Shown piece by piece: positions 17,903 to 26,294 of a stretch of 64,000 bases of DNA. This DNA is from Nocardioidaceae bacterium (GTDB lineage Bacteria; Actinomycetota; Actinomycetes; Propionibacteriales; Nocardioidaceae): the NCBI GenBank assembly GCA_018672315.1, contig CP076053.1:1661827-1725826 (forward strand). Direction: 5' to 3'. The position numbers were made by a program, and so were the translations under genes. Each line of letters starts with the position of its first letter. Positions within the stretch are counted from its first letter, which is position 1. The notes below the pieces were generated by a model. That model was not told the DNA's origin and did not search any database. It worked only from the letters and a program-made list of their open reading frames with translations.

Positions 17903-19330
17903 GGTCAAGTCCCAGGTAGTGGTGTAGCGCTGCGTTCTCCTTCACCGGGTGGTTCAGGCGGTCAGTGAGGGCAGGTCGTCGCCTCCGATCTGGGCGTCGG
18001 TGTCGAGGACGGTGGTGAGTCTGCAGCGGGTGAGGACCTCGAGGCCGAGGTAGCGGCGGCCTTCGGCCCACTCATCGGTCTGCTCAGCCAGGACGGCGCC
18101 GACGAGCCGGACGATGGCTTCGCGGTTGGGGAAGATCCCCACGGCGTCGGTCCGGCGGCGGATCTCTCGGTTGAGCCGCTCGGCGGGGTTGTTGGACCAG
18201 ATCTGGGACCACACGTCCTTCGGGAACGTGGTGAACGCCAGGATGTCGGCGCGGGCGCCGTCGAGGTGGTCGTGCACCGCGGGCAACCGCTGGTCGACGT
18301 AGTCGATGAGGCGGTCGAACTGCGCGTGCACCGAGTCGGCGTCGGGCTGGTCGTAGACCGAGTGGAGCATCGCCTTCACCGCCGGCCACATCGCCTTCGG
18401 CGTCACAGCCATCAGGTTCGCGGCGTAGTGCGTCCTGCAGCGCTGCCACACCGCGCCGGGCAGGTTCGCTGCGACCGCGTCGACGAGGCCGGCGTGGGCG
18501 TCGGAGGTGACGAGCCCGACCCCAGCCAGGCCGCGGGCGACCAGGTCGGCGAAGAACTCGTTCCAGGCGGCCCCGGTCTCGCTGGTCGCGACGCGCATGC
18601 CGAGGACCTCGCGGTGCCCGTCGCCGTTCACGCCGGTCGCGACGAGCACGACGGCGTTGACCACGCGGCCGCCCTCGCGGACCTTCATCGTCAGGGCGTC
18701 GGCGGCGACGAAGGTGAACGGCCCGGCCCCGTCGAGGGGTCGGTGGCGGAACTCCTCGACGTGCTGGTCGAGCTCGACCGCCATCCGGGAGACCTGGGAC
18801 TTCGAGAGCGAGTCGATGCCGAGCTGCTTGACGAGCTTGTCCATCCGGCGGGTCGAGACGCCGGCGAGGTAGCAGTCCGCCACGACGGTGATGAGCGCTG
18901 ACTCTGCGCGCTTTCGGCGCTCGAGGAGCCATTCGGGAAAGTAGGTGCCCTTGCGGAGCTTGGGCACGGCGACGTCGACGGTGCCGACGCGGGTGTCCAG
19001 CGGCCGGTGCCGGTAGCCGTTGCGCTGAGACGTGCGACCAGCGCTGGGGCGGCCATACTCGGCGCCGACCACGGCGTCGGCGTCGGCAGAGAGCAGTGCG
19101 TTGATCATCGTCTGCAGCAGCTGCCGCAACAGGTCAGGGCTCGCCTCGCCCAGGGCTTCTTCGAGGAGGCCTGCAGGGTCGACAATGTGTGGAGCGGTCA
19201 TCGTGGGGTCCGTTCGAGAGAGCTGTGAGAGGTGAACTCGAAGGATCACGTGGTGGCCGCGTCCTCGTCCGGCCCCATGCCGGTGACGATCTGGGCGACC
19301 TCGCGCTACACCACTATCGGGGACTCAACT
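17903..19330 (-). mobile_element. IS256-family insertion sequence, copy 1
   Basis: 1428 bp. Imperfect terminal repeats of about 28 bp: the left end begins GGTCAAGTCCCAGGTAGTGG and the right end, read inward, begins AGTTGAGTCCCCGATAGTGG. Flanked by a perfect 8-bp target duplication ACGAGGTT at 17895-17902 and 19331-19338. It is identical in length, and as far as I can see in sequence, to copy 2 at 26295-27722, and has the same orientation. Confidence 0.95.
17954..19201 (-). CDS. IS256-family transposase, copy 1
   Basis: 415 aa from ATG at 19201 (MTAPHIVDPAGLLEEALG), the usual family start; an in-frame start at 19249 also exists. DDE candidates: VAADALTMKVREGG, LVTSDAHAGL and the glutamate in NNPAERLNREIRRRTD, plus the Cys-containing WQRCRTHYAANL, together the mutator/IS256 signature. 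It is intact. The insertion broke the coding gene of the 94-aa/415-aa operon. Confidence 0.95.
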   Translation of the reverse strand: MTAPHIVDPAGLLEEALGEASPDLLRQLLQTMINALLSADADAVVGAEYGRPSAGRTSQRNGYRHRPLDTRVGTVDVAVPKLRKGTYFPEWLLERRKRAESALITVVADCYLAGVSTRRMDKLVKQLGIDSLSKSQVSRMAVELDQHVEEFRHRPLDGAGPFTFVAADALTMKVREGGRVVNAVVLVATGVNGDGHREVLGMRVATSETGAAWNEFFADLVARGLAGVGLVTSDAHAGLVDAVAANLPGAVWQRCRTHYAANLMAVTPKAMWPAVKAMLHSVYDQPDADSVHAQFDRLIDYVDQRLPAVHDHLDGARADILAFTTFPKDVWSQIWSNNPAERLNREIRRRTDAVGIFPNREAIVRLVGAVLAEQTDEWAEGRRYLGLEVLTRCRLTTVLDTDAQIGGDDLPSLTA

Positions 19331-19515
19331 ACGAGGTTCGAGGTCGACGCGTCGGCGCGCGCCGAGAAGCGCTGCGCGATCGCGAAGCGTCAGGATGATC
19401 TGGTTCCGGGCCTGCAGCACCGGCGTGATGCTCTCCGGCTGGAGCGTTGAACGCTGCGTGACCAGATGTTGCAGGGCGAGAGCGGCGAACTCCTGATACG
19501 GCCCGTACGACTCGG

Positions 19516-19800
19516 TCACGACGACGCTGCTCCCTGGAGGAACAGCAGGGCCCGCATCCAGCGTGATCGTGTGGCTGCGTCGATGGTCTCGGCGAGCAGG
19601 TGCTCAGCGGCTTCGGAGGCGCGATCGAGAGCGTCTTCGATCGGCATGCGCGCCACCGATACCGGTGGGACGTCGAGCTCGCGGCCTTCGACGAGCTCGT
19701 TGTACGCCTCCATCACCAGGAGCTGCCGGAACAGCGGCATCTCGTCAGCCTCGATAACGTACGCGCAGTGGTTGACGGCGTCGACCCAAGGGGTGTCCAT
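19516..19800 (-). CDS. Small acidic hypothetical protein
   Basis: 94 aa from ATG at 19800 (MDTPWVDAVNHCAYVIEADE), chosen because GAGGAG lies 5 bases upstream; longer frames to 19890 lack a signal. No membrane segment; helical, rich in Ala, Glu and Leu. Family not recognised. Its stop overlaps the start of the IS-split gene (ATGA), so the two products probably acted together. It is divergent from the NUDIX gene, with 127 bp between the starts that must hold both promoters. Confidence 0.65.
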   Translation of the reverse strand: MDTPWVDAVNHCAYVIEADEMPLFRQLLVMEAYNELVEGRELDVPPVSVARMPIEDALDRASEAAEHLLAETIDAATRSRWMRALLFLQGAASS

Positions 19801-19927
19801 GACTGCTCCTCTCGTCCCGAGAAGCGTCGGATTTCCGCGTACGCGGCAGAAGCGGTCTCGTGTTGCGTTGCCGCGCGGCTGCGACGGCAACCGGCGCTAC
19901 CCGTCGATGCGGGTAGCGTCGGACTTC

Positions 19928-20527
19928 ATGGACGACGAGCGCGACGAAGCGCGGCTGGACACGTCAGTTGATGGCTCGGGGGAGGTCTCGCGTCGGTGGG
20001 ACGCGTTCAGCTCGCGCACCGTCTATGACGGCCCGCCCTGGCTTCGCGTCGAACTCGTCGACGTGCAGACCCCCACCGGTCGACGGTTCGAGCATCACGT
20101 CGTGCGGATGCAGCGCGTCGTGGTCTGCGTCCCTCTCAGCGATCCCGGCGACTCAGTGCTGATGATGCGCCGCCACCGCTTCGTCGACGACTCCTGGGGG
20201 TGGGAGCTGCCGACCGGCATCGTCGAGGCAGGCGAAGACCCCGCGGCGGCTGCCGTGCGCGAGCTGCGGGAGGAGACCGGCTGGCAGGCCACCGGATGCA
20301 CCGAGGCTCTCACCTTTCAGCCGATGCTGGGGATCGCCGACAGTCCGCATCAAGTGTTCGTGCTCGACGGCCTCTCCCACGCGGGCGAGCCCACGGATGC
20401 CGAGGAAGCGGGCGCGACCCGCTGGGTCGAGGTTGACGAACTCCTCGCGATGGTGAGCGGCGGCGAGATCCGCGACGGCGCGTCGGTCACCGCAGTGCTC
20501 TACCTGCTGGCCTCTCGGACTGCCTGA
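19928..20527 (+). CDS. NUDIX hydrolase
   Basis: 199 aa from ATG at 19928. The NUDIX box is complete: G-x5-E-x7-RELREETGW (residues about 97-119, within GIVEAGEDPAAAAVRELREE), giving the Mg-binding glutamates. The fold-typical VLMMRRHRFVDDSWGWELP precedes it, as in ADP-sugar pyrophosphatases. The substrate is probably a nucleoside diphosphate linked to a sugar or similar; not determinable here. It converges on the XRE regulator gene with only 5 bp between the stops, and is divergent from the 94-aa gene. Genes of this kind near regulators in conjugative elements may tune a nucleotide signal, which is inference. Confidence 0.88.
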   Translation: MDDERDEARLDTSVDGSGEVSRRWDAFSSRTVYDGPPWLRVELVDVQTPTGRRFEHHVVRMQRVVVCVPLSDPGDSVLMMRRHRFVDDSWGWELPTGIVEAGEDPAAAAVRELREETGWQATGCTEALTFQPMLGIADSPHQVFVLDGLSHAGEPTDAEEAGATRWVEVDELLAMVSGGEIRDGASVTAVLYLLASRTA

Positions 20528-20532
20528 GCCGG

Positions 20533-21654
20533 CTACATCTTCTCGCGTCGCAGCGTGGCGACCCGGCCGAGCTGCCGGAGCGAGCCGATCTTGTGTGCGC
20601 TCGCTTCGGCGTCTCTGAGCTCGATGTCGGCTCGCTCGCGGTCGCCGGTCAGAAGAGCGCACTGGGCGAGGTCGACGCCCAGCGACACGGCCGCTCGGGT
20701 GAACGTCTTGTCCATGTCGCTGCGCGCCTGCCGCAGCAGGCTGTCGGCCGCGACGTCGCCCATCATTGCCAGGCTGTGACCGGTCCACCGGTGAAGGTGG
20801 ACGTCGTTGAAGACCAGGTACGTCGGACGGTCACCGTCGAGGGCGGGGGAGAGCCGCTCGGCGAGCGCGAGTGCGGAGCGCGCCTCGGTAGCCTTGCCGG
20901 CGTGCGCGAGCATCTCGCCCACGGCCGAGACGAGCCAGCACCGCAGCGCGCCGCCGACGTCGTTCTTGAACGTCCCCCACACGTCGTGGGCGAGCTGAGC
21001 AGCGTCGTCGAGGTAGCCGAGATCGGCGAGCACGTGCGCCATCTCCATGCGTACGAAGGCGTGCAGCTCGCGGTCGCCCGCAGCGCTCGCGGCGCGGTTG
21101 GCGGTCTCGTAGAGCCGGTAGGACTGCTGCAGCCCGCCCAGGTCGAGGGCCTGCCAGGCAGCGAGAGCGGCGGCATCGGCGAGCAGGCGTGCGTACGCCG
21201 CACGAACGGCGTCGAAGGCGGCGAAGTGGACCAGGTCCTCCAGGTGCGCAACGTGTCCGCGCATCTGCTCGAGGAGTTGTCCGGCGCCGTATTGACGGTC
21301 CATGCGTCTGATCGCTTCGGTCTGGCCGGCGAGCAGCGACAGCAGCTCGGGGTCGGGGACGCGCTCCAATGACAGTCGGTTCTTGAGCTCGTCCTCGGCG
21401 CCGAGTCGCGTGGTGATTCCGGCGTCGACGAAGCCGAGCTCGACGTCGTCGCGGCCGAGTACTTCGCGCAGCAGGCTGCGGTAGAAGTCGTCGGGCACGG
21501 CCCGCCCGTTCTCCCAGCGCGAGACGCGCGACTTCAGCGTCTCCCGTGACGGGAGCTTGGTGCCCTTGCGTGCGCCGGCCTTGGTCAGTTCGGTGATCAG
21601 CTGGGTCTGTGACCATCCGTGCTGCAGCCGTGCGTCCTTGATCCGATTCGTCAT
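20533..21654 (-). CDS. XRE-family regulator with C-terminal TPR-like domain
   Basis: 373 aa, ATG with GAGGTGAGAG upstream. Helix-turn-helix at residues 1-60 (RIKDARLQHGWSQTQLITEL ... SRVSRWENGRAVP), followed by about 300 residues of Ala/Leu-rich helical repeats (LYETANRAASAAGDRELHAF, ARSALALAERLSPALDGD) typical of TPR-carrying actinobacterial regulators that sense peptides or control element transfer. It lies between the relaxase gene and the NUDIX gene and may repress transfer functions; that role is inference. No frame defects. Confidence 0.88.
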   Translation of the reverse strand: MTNRIKDARLQHGWSQTQLITELTKAGARKGTKLPSRETLKSRVSRWENGRAVPDDFYRSLLREVLGRDDVELGFVDAGITTRLGAEDELKNRLSLERVPDPELLSLLAGQTEAIRRMDRQYGAGQLLEQMRGHVAHLEDLVHFAAFDAVRAAYARLLADAAALAAWQALDLGGLQQSYRLYETANRAASAAGDRELHAFVRMEMAHVLADLGYLDDAAQLAHDVWGTFKNDVGGALRCWLVSAVGEMLAHAGKATEARSALALAERLSPALDGDRPTYLVFNDVHLHRWTGHSLAMMGDVAADSLLRQARSDMDKTFTRAAVSLGVDLAQCALLTGDRERADIELRDAEASAHKIGSLRQLGRVATLRREKM

Positions 21655-21815
21655 CTCTCACCTCACCGCCGGCGACCTGCTACCAAGATCACCGCTGACG
21701 GCCCGGCCGAGACCGGTTGCGACAACCCACGACAATCAGAAACCCCGCGAATCGTCCTGACAAGAGGGTCACCCCGGTTTGTGAATAGCTCCGACGAAAA
21801 GTGCAGGCGGGACGC

Positions 21816-24800
21816 TCACATGCGCCGGACCGGTCCGGTCGTGGCGTGCGCGAGTGGCGCAGTCCGGCGCCGGACCGGCGGATTCGATGGCGGTTCGTCG
21901 TGTGGTCCAGGGGCCGTCTCGGGCCTCTGCGCCTTCGGTAGTAGCGGCGTAGCGGGCTGTTGTGCCGAGGTGTGTGCGAGCACTGCTTCGAGGACGTCCT
22001 CGGGGGACGCGGGATCCTGGTCGAGGTGCTCACCCGTGGTGTCGCTAATGGCGACGTAGACGGTGGTGCTGTGCCGGGCTCGGGTGAGGGCGACGTACAG
22101 CGCCTCGCGCGTCGTGCGGGTGGAAATCAGGGCGTGGGCAGTGTCAGCGGTGGCGCCCTGCGCGCGGGTGACGGTGGTGGCGTAGCCGAGTTCCACGTCG
22201 CGGGCGACGTACGCGGCAGGCAGTCGCGTGCTCGCGCCGGTGCCGGTGTGGCGTACGCCGAGCGAACCGTCGGCGTGCCGGGCGGTGACGGTCCAGTGGT
22301 CCCCGTTCTTGACGAAGGCGCCGCGGGTCAGGGAGAGGCGTCGGTCGTTGCGGCGGGTGACCACCACGTCGCCGACGCCAGCCCGGGTATGATCGTGCAG
22401 AGCGACTCCGTCAGCGTCGACGTCGCCGGTGGCCACTCGTGTGGCTCGAGCGCGTGAGTTGAGGCGTCGTACGTCGGCGGCGGTGTCGGCGATGAGGAGG
22501 CTACGTAGTCCGCGCTCGGTGTCGCGGGTCCAGGCGGTGAAGGCGTCGTGCGTCATGCCGGCGCGGATCCCTCCGTGGACGCGGTCCGCGCGGAGGTAGA
22601 AGTCGAGGCCGGCACGGTCACCGTTGCGGATCGCGAGTGTCGCGGCCGCCTCACCCGGGTCGGAGAAGCGGTGCAGGTCGGTAAGCTCGTACGTCGGCGT
22701 CTGTTGCGCCAGCAGCGACAGGGCACCTCCCGCCTCAACGGGTGACATCTGCGCCGGGTCCCCGAGCAGACGTACGAGTGCCCCGCGCTCGCGCGCATAG
22801 GTGATGAGCCAGTCGAGCATCTTCGTCCCGGCCATCCCGGCTTCGTCAACCAGGACGAGATCGCCTCGGCGCAGCGTGAACCACTCATCTGTGGTTGGCG
22901 CACCGTCCGCAGTCGGTTGCTCTTCGAACGTCGACTGGGTCAGGGCGTGGTGGAACTTGTGAAGGTTCTCCGCACGGCAGCCGAGCTCGGCAGACAGGAC
23001 CTCGGCAGCTGACGCGGTGGGCGCGAGGGGGACGAGTCGCCTGCCTTCGCCTCTCCAGGCGTACGCGAGCGCCCGCATGGCCGTCGTCTTGCCCCCACCC
23101 GCCGGGCCGATACCGACGACGAGTCGACGAGGGTCGGAGGCGAACCCGACCGCGAGCGACCGCTGCGAGGCATCGAGCCCACCGCTCTCCGCCTGATCAA
23201 AGTCCGTGACCGCCGTCGACGCAGACTGCGGGTCCATCGCGTACGTCGTGGCTGCGGCGGCGTGGTCAAGCAGCCGGCGCTCGGCGTCGAGGATCCAAGG
23301 GACGGTCCACCGCCCCGCTCCATGCTGGGTCAGGACGCTGCTGCCATCACGTCGTCGTTGACCAGGATTCAGCGATGTCGTCGCGCTTGGCGTGCTGAGC
23401 TGCGCGTCGACGGTTGGAGTGAGCGCAGTGGCGAGGTCGGGGGAGAGGGCGCGATCGACAAGTGCGGTGGTGGCGATCTCACGATCTACGGCGGAAGCGA
23501 ATCGGTGTGTACGCAACTGCCGTTCCGCCTCGGCGATGACGTTCCATCGGGTCCACGTCGACCGTCGTGCCGAGAGCTCAGACAGAACTCCCTGAGCCAG
23601 TTCATTCACGGTTCGGTTCTCAACGGCTGGATCTTTCGTCCGTCCGCTCAGCGGACGGCCGAGGGCCTCAAGCCGTGCAGCACCGACGACTTCGATGGCC
23701 TGCGTGCGCCAGTCTTGAATTTTCGCGGCCAGCGCGACGGGTGCCGGCTTGCCCTGCCGGGTCTCCAAGGTCGCCTGCTGAGCGAGGCGGAGGTTCGCCG
23801 TGTTGTCTGGGTCCCGGCCGTGCCGCAGGCGGTAGTCGACGGCGAGCTGATCGAGCCGGGTCTCGATCGCCGCTCGGCGTCGCGAGAAGTGCCGGATCAA
23901 CGCAATGGGCACACCGTCGACCTCGCGGATGACCCGTTTCTGATCGCGACCGCTGCCCGGACGGTCGACGAACTCGACTCCGAGTCGGCGGACGATCTGG
24001 TCCTCGATGCGGGTGTTGTATCGCTCCGAGGCGGCGACGGCGGCTGCGTGGAGCGCTCGCGCGTCGAGCGCGAGCCACCTCGGGCATCCGTCGTCTCTGT
24101 CCTGCAGTGCGCGGACCTTGTTCGCGATGGCGACGTGTGTGTGGAGGTCGGGATCTCCGGCGCGCGAGTCGAAGTGATCGAACGCAGCGGCGATGAAGCC
24201 GCGGGTCTCGATCTGCTGCTCGCCCCGGTCACCGATGCGGGCGAAGGCGGTCTCTCGCTCGAGCCAGGCGAGGGTGTCAGCGACGGCGGCGTGATGCGCC
24301 TCTTCAACTTGTTCGCGAATCCACGCAGGCCCCAGGCCCCACAGGACAGATACCGACTTCACCGGCGTGAAGACGAGGTCGTACCCAGCGACCGGCTTGC
24401 GCTCCTTACGGCGCTCGGCCTGCTCGATCCGCTGTTGGATCGCGACGCTGGGGGAGTGGCCGAGCTTGGCTGTCAATGAGGCGATACGGGCAGCGACGCG
24501 TTCGGCGCGAGGCCCCAGGGGCGTGTACGCCGGGAACACGCGACCCAGCTTGGCGGCCTGAGCGGCTTCGGTAGCGGTGGCGCCAGCGGCTACTTCGAGC
24601 GCCACTATCTGCTCGGCATCCGGATGGAGCCCCTTGCCGAACAGGGCTCTCATCTGACGCTCTTCGACGATGCCGTCCACGCCCAGATCGTGCGCGCCAG
24701 AACCGATCCATCGCCCTGGCGGATTGCCTGACGCGACGTAGTAGTCCGCCAGAAGCTGGCCAGGAGAGCGGCCGATGTCCGCGGCGGCGACCTGCCGGGT

Positions 24801-24845
24801 GAGATAGGTGTAGCCGTCGCCTGCGTGAAGTTTGTGAAGGGTCAT
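21816..24845 (-). CDS. MobF-family relaxase/helicase (TrwC/TraI-like)
   Basis: 1009 aa from ATG at 24845 (MTLHKLHAGDGYTYLTRQVA), the standard family opening; the frame is open to 24947. N-terminal relaxase domain with Tyr residues near 12-14, the histidine cluster DLHTHVAIANK near residue 230, and LVFTPVKSVSVLWG. C-terminal superfamily 1 helicase: Walker A GPAGGGKTTAM, Walker B LVLVDEAGMAG, LLGDPAQMSPV and the late motifs TVTRAQGATAD and LYVALTRAR. It nicks the transfer origin, stays linked to the 5' end and unwinds the strand to be moved. It is 10 kb from the channel operon, from which it is separated by IS and cargo insertions. Any oriT is expected nearby but I could not identify one. Confidence 0.95.
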   Translation of the reverse strand: MTLHKLHAGDGYTYLTRQVAAADIGRSPGQLLADYYVASGNPPGRWIGSGAHDLGVDGIVEERQMRALFGKGLHPDAEQIVALEVAAGATATEAAQAAKLGRVFPAYTPLGPRAERVAARIASLTAKLGHSPSVAIQQRIEQAERRKERKPVAGYDLVFTPVKSVSVLWGLGPAWIREQVEEAHHAAVADTLAWLERETAFARIGDRGEQQIETRGFIAAAFDHFDSRAGDPDLHTHVAIANKVRALQDRDDGCPRWLALDARALHAAAVAASERYNTRIEDQIVRRLGVEFVDRPGSGRDQKRVIREVDGVPIALIRHFSRRRAAIETRLDQLAVDYRLRHGRDPDNTANLRLAQQATLETRQGKPAPVALAAKIQDWRTQAIEVVGAARLEALGRPLSGRTKDPAVENRTVNELAQGVLSELSARRSTWTRWNVIAEAERQLRTHRFASAVDREIATTALVDRALSPDLATALTPTVDAQLSTPSATTSLNPGQRRRDGSSVLTQHGAGRWTVPWILDAERRLLDHAAAATTYAMDPQSASTAVTDFDQAESGGLDASQRSLAVGFASDPRRLVVGIGPAGGGKTTAMRALAYAWRGEGRRLVPLAPTASAAEVLSAELGCRAENLHKFHHALTQSTFEEQPTADGAPTTDEWFTLRRGDLVLVDEAGMAGTKMLDWLITYARERGALVRLLGDPAQMSPVEAGGALSLLAQQTPTYELTDLHRFSDPGEAAATLAIRNGDRAGLDFYLRADRVHGGIRAGMTHDAFTAWTRDTERGLRSLLIADTAADVRRLNSRARATRVATGDVDADGVALHDHTRAGVGDVVVTRRNDRRLSLTRGAFVKNGDHWTVTARHADGSLGVRHTGTGASTRLPAAYVARDVELGYATTVTRAQGATADTAHALISTRTTREALYVALTRARHSTTVYVAISDTTGEHLDQDPASPEDVLEAVLAHTSAQQPATPLLPKAQRPETAPGPHDEPPSNPPVRRRTAPLAHATTGPVRRM

Positions 24846-24909
24846 CACGGCGATTCGCCACCCGTGTCGAGGATCCTGGCCACGACCAACGGTCTCGCCG
24901 ACGCTTGGC

Positions 24910-25539
24910 ATGGAAAAGTTGCGGTCGGGTGTTCCCGCAGAACTCATTCTGCGATCCCTTGGCAGCGAGCCGAGCAGTCACCTGTACGCGCAGCAGCCGC
25001 GTGTGCGAAAGCAGCGCAGCCGTACCCCCGTTGTAAGGCCCCGCCGGCTCAAAGGCATCGGCGGGGTCTGGCAGCTCACCGCGGTCGATGTCGCGACCCG
25101 CACCGCGGTCGTGCAGCTGATCGTGGGGGACAAGACCGCAGCCGTCGCGGCGGCGTTCTTGGACCACCTCCGAAGGGCGCTGCGTCAGCACGGCATCGGC
25201 CTGGACGGTGTGCTCACCGACAACGGCCCGGAGTTCACCGGCAAGGCGTTCACGACCCGTGCCGCTGAGCTCGGGCTGACACATCACCGGATTCCGCCCC
25301 GGTCGCCGAACCACAACTCGGTGTGCGAGAGGTTCCACGGGACCGTGCTCGATGAGTTCTACCGGCCCCAATTCCACCGCGGGCGGGTCGATGACGTCAG
25401 GCTGCTGGACCGGTCGCTGCAGGCCTGGCTGGTCGACTACAACACCGCCCGCCCCAACCACGGCGCCTACATGGCAGGAAGGACACCCCTGGAGGTCAAG
25501 AAGCACCTCAAGAAGCGGCTGCGCAAGACTGCAGCCTGA
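24910..25539 (+). pseudogene. IS481-like transposase remnant (3' part)
   Basis: The frame carries a DDE integrase core without its N-terminal HTH: VDVATRTAVV (first Asp), VLTDNGPEFTGKAF (second Asp), SVCERFHGTVLDEFY (Glu), then WLVDYNTARPNHGAYM and TPLEVKKHLKK. The first 45 or so codons look unrelated, so the junction with foreign DNA is around 25,040. It is divergent from the relaxase gene and starts in the region expected to hold that gene's promoter. It cannot be an active transposase. Confidence 0.8.
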
Positions 25540-26286
25540 CCCATCACTCAGACGGTCACAGAGACAGCCACCTGTCATCCGCACCCGTGCGCCGGAAGCC
25601 CTAGGACAAGGTCCTAGCTTGAGGATGTACCGCCCCTGCCTTCGCGACACTAAGCAAACGGCTAAGCGCCTGGAAGCGCGGGGTCCACCCTTTAGCGATG
25701 ACCTCGACATCCTGCCGACAACCGCATCTCGATCGACCGCAGGGTGCGCCATCGGGGGGCTATGGCTTGGACGGCGGCGATGACGCTGCCCGCGATCGGC
25801 GTGGGCGCCGCAGGTGGGATGGCCGCCATGTCGGCTGTTGAGCGCTTCCAGGCAAGCAGGGCTTCCAAGACGCTCCGCGGTACTGGGCGGTCATCCTCAC
25901 CGTGTCGGTAGCGCTGGTCACCATGGGGCGTGGCCGTCGGGATGATTCGTGAGATCTGACGCGATCATGGGTCTGAGTGGCGGTGATGAGATGAGGTCAC
26001 GCAGCTGCTCGGCGTCGGGTCGCCAAAGAAGATCGAAGCGGTGTCGGCAGGCCGCAGGCGACGTCGGTCGGCGGCCCGGAGCGACCAGCGTGAAGTCGGT
26101 GGGGGTTTGGCCGGTTCGACGGCCGCCAGCCCTTCAAGCGCTGAGACGACCTCACGCACCCGTCGAGGCCGCGCGCCACGCTCGTCACCCGACGCCAGCA
26201 GTCGGTGAAGTCTCGAACTCGAGAATCTTCGACTCGCAGCGGTGCGCGTGATGGCCCGCGCGGGTCAGCCCCCGGCAGGTACTGCC
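25540..26286. other. Region without a supported gene
   Basis: About 750 bp between the IS481 remnant and IS256 copy 2. Short hydrophobic readings occur (MAWTAAMTLPAIGVGAAGG near 25,762, and ILTVSVALVTMG in another frame near 25,893), suggesting a frameshifted fragment of a membrane protein. Nothing is intact. Confidence 0.45.
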
Positions 26287-26294
26287 TTCACAGG

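Larger units (their letters stand above)
16830..19519 (-). pseudogene. Unknown conserved protein gene split by an IS256-family insertion
   Basis: The 5' part (19519 down to 19331) encodes MTESYGPYQEFAALALQHL... ending VDLEPR; the 3' part (17902 down to 16830) resumes PRRRQITTIGV... . Removing the IS (17903-19330) and one copy of the 8-bp duplication ACGAGGTT restores one uninterrupted frame of roughly 415 aa, reading VDLEPRRRQITTIGV across the junction. The product is Ala/Leu-rich, helical and soluble, with repeated helical pairs but no motif I recognise. Its start at 19519 overlaps the stop of the 94-aa gene upstream (ATGA, 19516-19519), so the two formed an operon. The 3' part can still be read from within the IS as a 413-aa frame, but that fusion start is not credible. 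Confidence 0.85.
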
